A stretch of DNA of 64,000 bases from Synchiropus splendidus. Lineage: Eukaryota > Chordata > Actinopteri > Syngnathiformes > Callionymidae. The notes beneath the pieces are model-generated. The model did not search any database and was not told where the DNA came from. It saw only the letters and a list, made by a program, of their open reading frames with translations. Shown in pieces: positions 33,001 through 64,000 of this stretch (the stretch's first letter is position 1; every line of letters starts with the position of its first letter). Location of the stretch: contig NC_071334.1 of assembly GCF_027744825.2 (NCBI RefSeq), positions 66,871,437-66,935,436 of the forward strand, in the 5' to 3' direction. The position numbers and the translations under genes were made by a program.

Positions 33001-34055
33001 GGACGACTTCGCCTACTGCCTGGACTGCTTCTGCAGCCTGTTCGCAAAGAAATGTGCATCATGCACCAGCCCCATCAGTGGTTGGTATTTCAGAACCTTT
33101 TTATGGATCATCTTGTTTTGTGGTCCACAGTTTAGTGCATCACTTCTTTAAACTTTCAAGTTTTGATCTTGGATCACTCTGTCTCATGATGATGTGGCCA
33201 AATGAATACTTCCATTCAAACAGAATGGCCAGAATCATGAAGTGTTCCATCCGAAGAATTCCTCAGCACTTTGGAAATAAAACACTTTTAATAAAAACAA
33301 CAACTTGAAACGCTTAAAATAATATGCTATATTCAAGGGACAGTGTGGAGCAATAGTGACGCCTGAAAAAGAATGCGAGGTTTGTGAAAGGTTTTCTCTG
33401 TATGAAAGATCAACACTTATAATGGTAAGTTTTTAAATGTAAAGTTTGTTTCTCAATGAAGGACCTACCGGATAGAGTGTCTAAAAGCAAGGTGAGAACT
33501 TAACTGAATTTAACTCATAAGCACACATCTTGTTTTTTTTTAGGGCATCATGATGGAGTATTTGGAGTATGTGACTATGGTAGGAGCACATGATATAAAT
33601 TATGATTTTTTTTTTAAATACACAGCTGGAGAATTTCTTCAACTTAATCTTGATGTATCATGGGATCCGACTGATGCTTACATTAAGTCTTTTCATTACT
33701 TAATTTGATGTTGCGCCAGACTAATGGCTTGAGTTGCACAGTGAACCAAGATCACGTCCACATGACAAGGTCCATTGTAAATGTATTTTTACCTTTATCA
33801 TCCTTAATAGGAAGTATCCAATTACCAGAGATCATGTAATTCCATTACCCACATCACAAGATGACCTGTTCACTCATGTCACCTCTTTGTTGCTTCGACT
33901 CAGGTCTGGGCGGCAGCAAGTACATCGCGTTTGAGCAGCGCCAGTGGCACAACGACTGCTTCAATTGCAAAAAGTGCTCCGGGTCTTTGGTGGGCCGAGG
34001 CTTCCTGACATGCAAAGATGACATCTTCTGCCCAGACTGCGGCAAAGACATCTGA
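30100..34055 (+). CDS. fhl2: four and a half LIM domains protein 2
   Basis: LIM-only adaptor and transcriptional cofactor of muscle and other cells, acting at focal adhesions, the sarcomere and the nucleus. Five coding exons join in phase: 30100-30261, 31320-31494, 31573-31742, 32894-33080, 33904-34055; 281 residues against 279 in human FHL2. The N-terminal half LIM (CTNCKESLFG...CDSCHKLIGC) is followed by four full LIM domains with regularly spaced Cys/His zinc ligands, and the protein ends in CPDCGKDI, the characteristic FHL2 terminus. Strong identity to FHL2 (DLSYKDRHWH, CQQPIGT, NYREQPWHK, FTSRDDFAYCL) excludes FHL1, FHL3 and FHL5. HKLIGCTSK and LTCKDDI look like the fhl2b duplicate of zebrafish, from memory. 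ATG at 30100 matches the family start; a second in-frame ATG follows at 30106. The coding exon probably begins near 30077. Confidence 0.95.
30262..31319 (+). other. first intron within the fhl2 coding region
   Basis: AT-rich intron of 1,058 bases. I see no exon, RNA gene or named repeat in it. Confidence 0.6.
31743..32893 (+). other. third intron within the fhl2 coding region
   Basis: Intron of 1,151 bases, AT-rich. Short open frames, such as the one at 32141-32347, show no domain. Nothing else is supported. Confidence 0.6.
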
Positions 34056-34566
34056 GCGATCACCCTGCAGGAGAAGTGGCGGGTTCTTCAGCTTGATCCT
34101 AGTGTAACAGTTCTCTTCACTCTCTCATCATTAACTGTTTGATTTGCTTTGCCTCCACTGACCAGTCTCTCTGCCCTTGAAACACACTTTCTACGTGTAT
34201 TAACTGAGGTTTAGATGTCTAGATCTACAACGTGAATGAACTGTAAAAACACAAACGAAAGGAAAAAAGGATTCCCCCCAAATAGTATTGACTCACCCTT
34301 TAAATGAAGATTCTATCATTTGTCAGTGTAATAAATCAGATATCAACGCAATATAAACCAAGAACTACTTACATCTACTCCAGTTATCCACTCACCATCC
34401 GATAATGTCATGTTTGTGTGTTTAACCAGCCAACAATAGTAAGTCCAAGATCAAAGATAGCAAATGTATTGATAGGTTTCCATTATCGGCATTAACATCG
34501 CTGCTTGGCCTTATGTTGCACTTTTGATGGTAGAGGTACTTTTTCTGTCTTTATTATTATTATGCA

Positions 34567-34572
34567 AATAAA
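34567..34572 (+). terminator. polyadenylation signal of fhl2
   Basis: AATAAA lies about 510 bases after the fhl2 stop codon, inside ATGCAAATAAAGC, and is the first exact signal in a clean position. The region 34056-34590 is therefore the likely 3' UTR. Confidence 0.65.
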
Positions 34573-34590
34573 GCTATTTAAGCAACGTAT

Positions 34591-35289
34591 TTCGTGCCAT
34601 TTGTCATTGCATTATTTACTGGTCGCTGAAATGGTTCTAACGCATTCTAAATAGAAGATATCTTCAGTATCAGCTTCAGTTCCCACCCCCATTGGAAAAT
34701 CTCATCATGCCGATCAAGTTTTAAATCAGATAGTGATATTTTGAAACACGTCAGTTTTGGAACATGTTTTTAAAACTGGAAGTAGAGAACTGAAAGTTGA
34801 CTTGCTGACACGATCAGGAAAATCGACGCAGGCTCCGTCATGTTGCAATATACGATCTTTGTGGCACGTACCGGAAGTGAGTAGCAGGTGCCGCAAGAGA
34901 AGCAAAGCTAACGCCATCCATCCATCCGTCCGCGGCCGTATCGCAAGACCACGCTGAAAAGGCAGCAACTAAAGTAAGGTTTTCGTGGAGATAACTCTTA
35001 TGCTCTTAGAAACATCCGTCAATTGCACTATAAGTAACATGAATTAATCGTCTATTTGCCTGGCGCGCTGCTAGGCGGCTAACTGAAGCCACCAGGCTTT
35101 GTTAGCCACAATGCTAAGCGTAGCGACGCTCCTCAGCATACTTACAAAAACAACGGATTTAAAATGCACCTATGTATTATAGTCAATGCAACGGCAACAC
35201 TAAATGGAAACTGTTGACCTTGTCTTGAAATCGGCTTTAAACGTCGTGTTCTGAGTAATTGTCTGTGTGAACCAGATTCTTGGCTGAAA
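34591..35289. other. promoter and 5' UTR region of the C7orf57-like gene
   Basis: A moderately GC-rich stretch at about 34800-35110 with CpGs follows the fhl2 3' end. A probable untranslated exon ends at 34973 with an AAA-GTAAGG donor. The next exon probably begins at 35276 after ACCAG and contains the start codon at 35290. Confidence 0.5.
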
Positions 35290-40037
<4,748 letters not shown>

Positions 40038-41590
40038 AGAAGGAACCGGGTGGTGGATCGTCACAGTCACACTAATATCCACGACTGTTTTGTGCTTATG
40101 TTTATGCAAAAGTATTGTTTTTATTTATTTGCTTCACATTGTGAGAGTAATCCACATAGAGTTTAAATAGATGTGTCAGTGCTGTATTTTTTACATTTGA
40201 TAAGCTCAATTTGAAGGACAGGCAACACAAAGGGTGCGAGAAACTTGTGTCATTCGCTCGTACAGTCTACTGTATTTGCATTGCCGTGTTAAGTTTCAGC
40301 CTTGCGTCCTGGTTGTATGAAGATTGAGTTGATGTGTTTTAACTGTTAATACTGGGAAAAAAAAGTGATGTGGTACTAGTTCTAGTGATGTTTGAGTTGA
40401 GGGCTACTCGTGTGTCATGTGTGCCAGCTCTCCAAAATGCCAGTATATTCCAAGTCTATTTCATGGGGCCAAAATGAAGTTTTTATACTTGATTTGACTG
40501 AAATGGAATTCTTTGTGAGCCTTCCCGCCACCATGAAAACCTATCCGTTCCTGTCGGTTTGAGTCAGAATGATCTAGTCGTCCCATTTGTTCCATTTAAA
40601 TCCAACAATTATTTCAGGTGTGGGTTGTTTTTTTTTTTAACATGCTGACCTTCCCCGCTCTCCTGTGCCTATCATGTTCCCTCTGTTTATTTATTACTTG
40701 TTACAGTTAAGGTAGGTAGAAAACAGTTTCTTCCCGAACGTAATTGATGGTCATGTGATGGAGCTTTTCATTTGACTAAGCCTTTAGGTGTATATTTTCT
40801 TAAGTAATGGGTGGCTGTGAGGTTTCGTCTTTCTTTGAGGTGTTATGCAGCCAGCCCCTGAGGTTCATATGAAATGGCAAGCGCACTGTGTATTCCTGCA
40901 AATTTAATTTATTCAACTGTTGTTCATGCCCTTCAACCTGGGGTTTGATCATGTGACACTTCAGTCGGAAGAAAACACAAGTATTATCAGCCTTAGTTCT
41001 TGCACCAGTTTCTATTGTTTTGCGTTGCACATTTCCACTGGAGTAGGCTGCAGAACCCTGCAGTGTTTTGTGACTGGGCTCAGACTGACTGCGCACACTT
41101 AATTCAATAAATGGGCATGTGCATGTACCGTGTGTGAAGGTGGCGTCTCTCGTTGACATCTGAAGTTCAGAGTCTTGTCATATAGGTAACGTGTTTCCCT
41201 GCACTTGTCTGCGCACACTCCCTCCCACGCACCCGTTGGCTCGACGTCATCGCGGGTGACCTCCAACATGGAGTCACCGTGGGACACTGGACCGCCACGT
41301 GTTTCATTTCAAAGCATTTAAGTGAAGTGATTTAAGTGAAGTCTGAGAAGTGTCGTCACTCCTAAGTGATCCGAAAATCCACCTATATTTCTAACCATGA
41401 GACATTTCGTCATATGCAAATATTTTGTTTTAGCTTTTCCATTTAAGACCGATATCAAGGTGGAACAGAATTTAAAAAAAATCATTTATTGTATCTACTC
41501 GTAATTACGTTGTCATAGATGTAAGATAGCGGCAAAATTATTCTTAAGCTGGACAATTGAAGGACATCTATTTAGACGCACAATAGCGGT
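40038..41590. other. long 3' UTR candidate and gap before the pkp4 promoter
   Basis: An AATAAA at 41106-41111 is a plausible polyadenylation signal for the C7orf57-like gene, which would give a 3' UTR of about 1.1 kb. Earlier, weaker signals cannot be excluded. No gene is visible. Confidence 0.4.
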
Positions 41591-41599
41591 TCCACTGTA

Positions 41600-42070
41600 C
41601 ATCAATTAAGGGGAGTGACGCGAGCCCGCGCGCGCACACTCGACGCATCCGCGCGCCGCGCTTCGCTCGCGTCTCTTCTGCAGCCTCAGCACCGGGACTC
41701 GGCGACCGATCGATCACTGTATCGGAAATACATCCATCGCCGCATGGTGACGTCACGCCGCTGATCGGCGGCAGCGGGCTGGTGGGCTGCTTGGTGGCCG
41801 GGGCTCGCGCTGGATCCGCTGGATCACCGGATGTAAGAAAACGGCGAGCACATACTGCAGGAGCAGCCTCTTTCTGTCGCGTCGCTGCGTGGACATGTAG
41901 CCGCTGTCACAGCCGCCTGCAGGAGGATGGATGCCTAACCGAGCGGATCCAGCCAGCTGTGGCCTGCGTGGAACAGCGTGCAACATCTGGCCGGTGAGTG
42001 GGGCGCGCAGCTCGGTCCGCTTTCAGTGCAGCTCCCGGTCCAGAGTCGAGGTGTGACCTCGTCCTTGGCC
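41600..42070 (+). promoter_or_regulatory. CpG-rich promoter and untranslated first exon of pkp4
   Basis: CpG density rises sharply relative to the surroundings, with GCGCGC tracts at about 41625-41665. A perfect palindromic cyclic-AMP response element, TGACGTCA, lies at 41748-41755. A probable untranslated exon ends at 41993 with a GTGAGT donor. There is no TATA box near it, as is usual for such promoters. Confidence 0.6.
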
Positions 42071-42377
42071 GCCTGTCAGGCGTGTGAGGGGTTCGGCCAC
42101 AGTCAGATCTGTCATGTGCGCCCTTGAGCAAGGCATGACTGATGCATGCATTATTCCCTGCATGCTTACCTGCAGACCCTCTGCATTCAAAGTAAGCAAG
42201 TGAGCTTTTTAGGAGATGACATCACAAGAAATGCCTTTTTTTCCACATTGTCTTTAATCCAATTGTGCTGTTCTTCACGCTGTAAGTTGCTGCTTGGCTT
42301 TTGACAGAAGCGTGTTTTGTCTTCATCCCTCTACAGGGTCAGAGAACCAGTCAGCTCAGGACTGTTGAGGAGATAAT

Positions 42378-63718
<21,341 letters not shown>

Positions 63719-64000
63719 GTGAGCGCAGCTCCACCCCACTGTCCAGTGATCGGCTCCTGCCGTTCTCGCCTGCGGTCGTTCATCAACGCATAATGGGAAT
63801 AAGTGAAGTCTTTATCACCCTGCTGTCTCGCTCTCGCCGCCGAACAGCTCTTAACTCCCTCACGTTTGGTCTCAGAGCTTCAATAAGCGAATGTTTCCCA
63901 AGACCTCCTGCTTATCCGGCGCGCCGTCATCTCAGTAAACGGACCCTTGTTGCAGCCAGGAGGATGATTCATCACACCTGCATTCTTTATGGTGGCTGTG
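63719..64000 (+). other. start of the next pkp4 intron
   Basis: A GTGAGC donor follows the last exon. No further exon appears before the window ends, so the remaining armadillo exons and C-terminus lie to the right. Confidence 0.7.

Overview
This is a vertebrate, almost certainly teleost, genomic window. It carries intron-containing genes, a fish-type NLR (FISNA-NACHT-LRR-B30.2), short introns (many about 80-150 bp), and fish-like interspersed repeats and TA microsatellites. Exons were placed by hand from reading-frame continuity, GT/AG boundaries and remembered family sequences; no alignment was run.

Layout, left to right. (1) About 955-10422, plus strand: the 3' part of a collagen XVIII/XV-type multiplexin gene, ending in a trimerization segment, a Tyr/Pro-rich hinge and a complete endostatin domain. 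Endostatin features favour col18a1. (2) 13617-24414, plus strand: a complete, open 17-exon fish NLR of about 1,464 codons with tandem N-terminal repeat exons, FISNA-NACHT, eight LRR cassettes and a C-terminal B30.2. An ISRE-like site lies just upstream. (3) 28294-26075, minus strand: a complete seven-exon PI-PLC X-domain gene (plcxd1-like), tail-to-tail with the NLR. (4) 30100-34055, plus: a complete fhl2 LIM-only gene with a TATA-containing upstream region. (5) 35290-40037, plus: a seven-exon homolog of human C7orf57, a family without an established function. (6) 42378-63718 and beyond, plus: the first eleven coding exons of pkp4 (p0071, an armadillo protein of the p120-catenin family), preceded by a CpG-rich promoter; the gene continues past the right edge.

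The genes have unrelated jobs: basement-membrane matrix, innate sensing, phospholipid hydrolysis, LIM adaptor, unknown, and junctional catenin. There is no operon-like logic. Between and inside them lie repeats: two related TA-flanked inverted-repeat DNA transposons in opposite orientation about 28 kb apart, hAT-like termini, L2-like and RTE-like LINE remnants, two copies of an unnamed fold-back family, and several long (TA)n tracts. I saw no tRNA, rRNA, CRISPR array, or viral gene.
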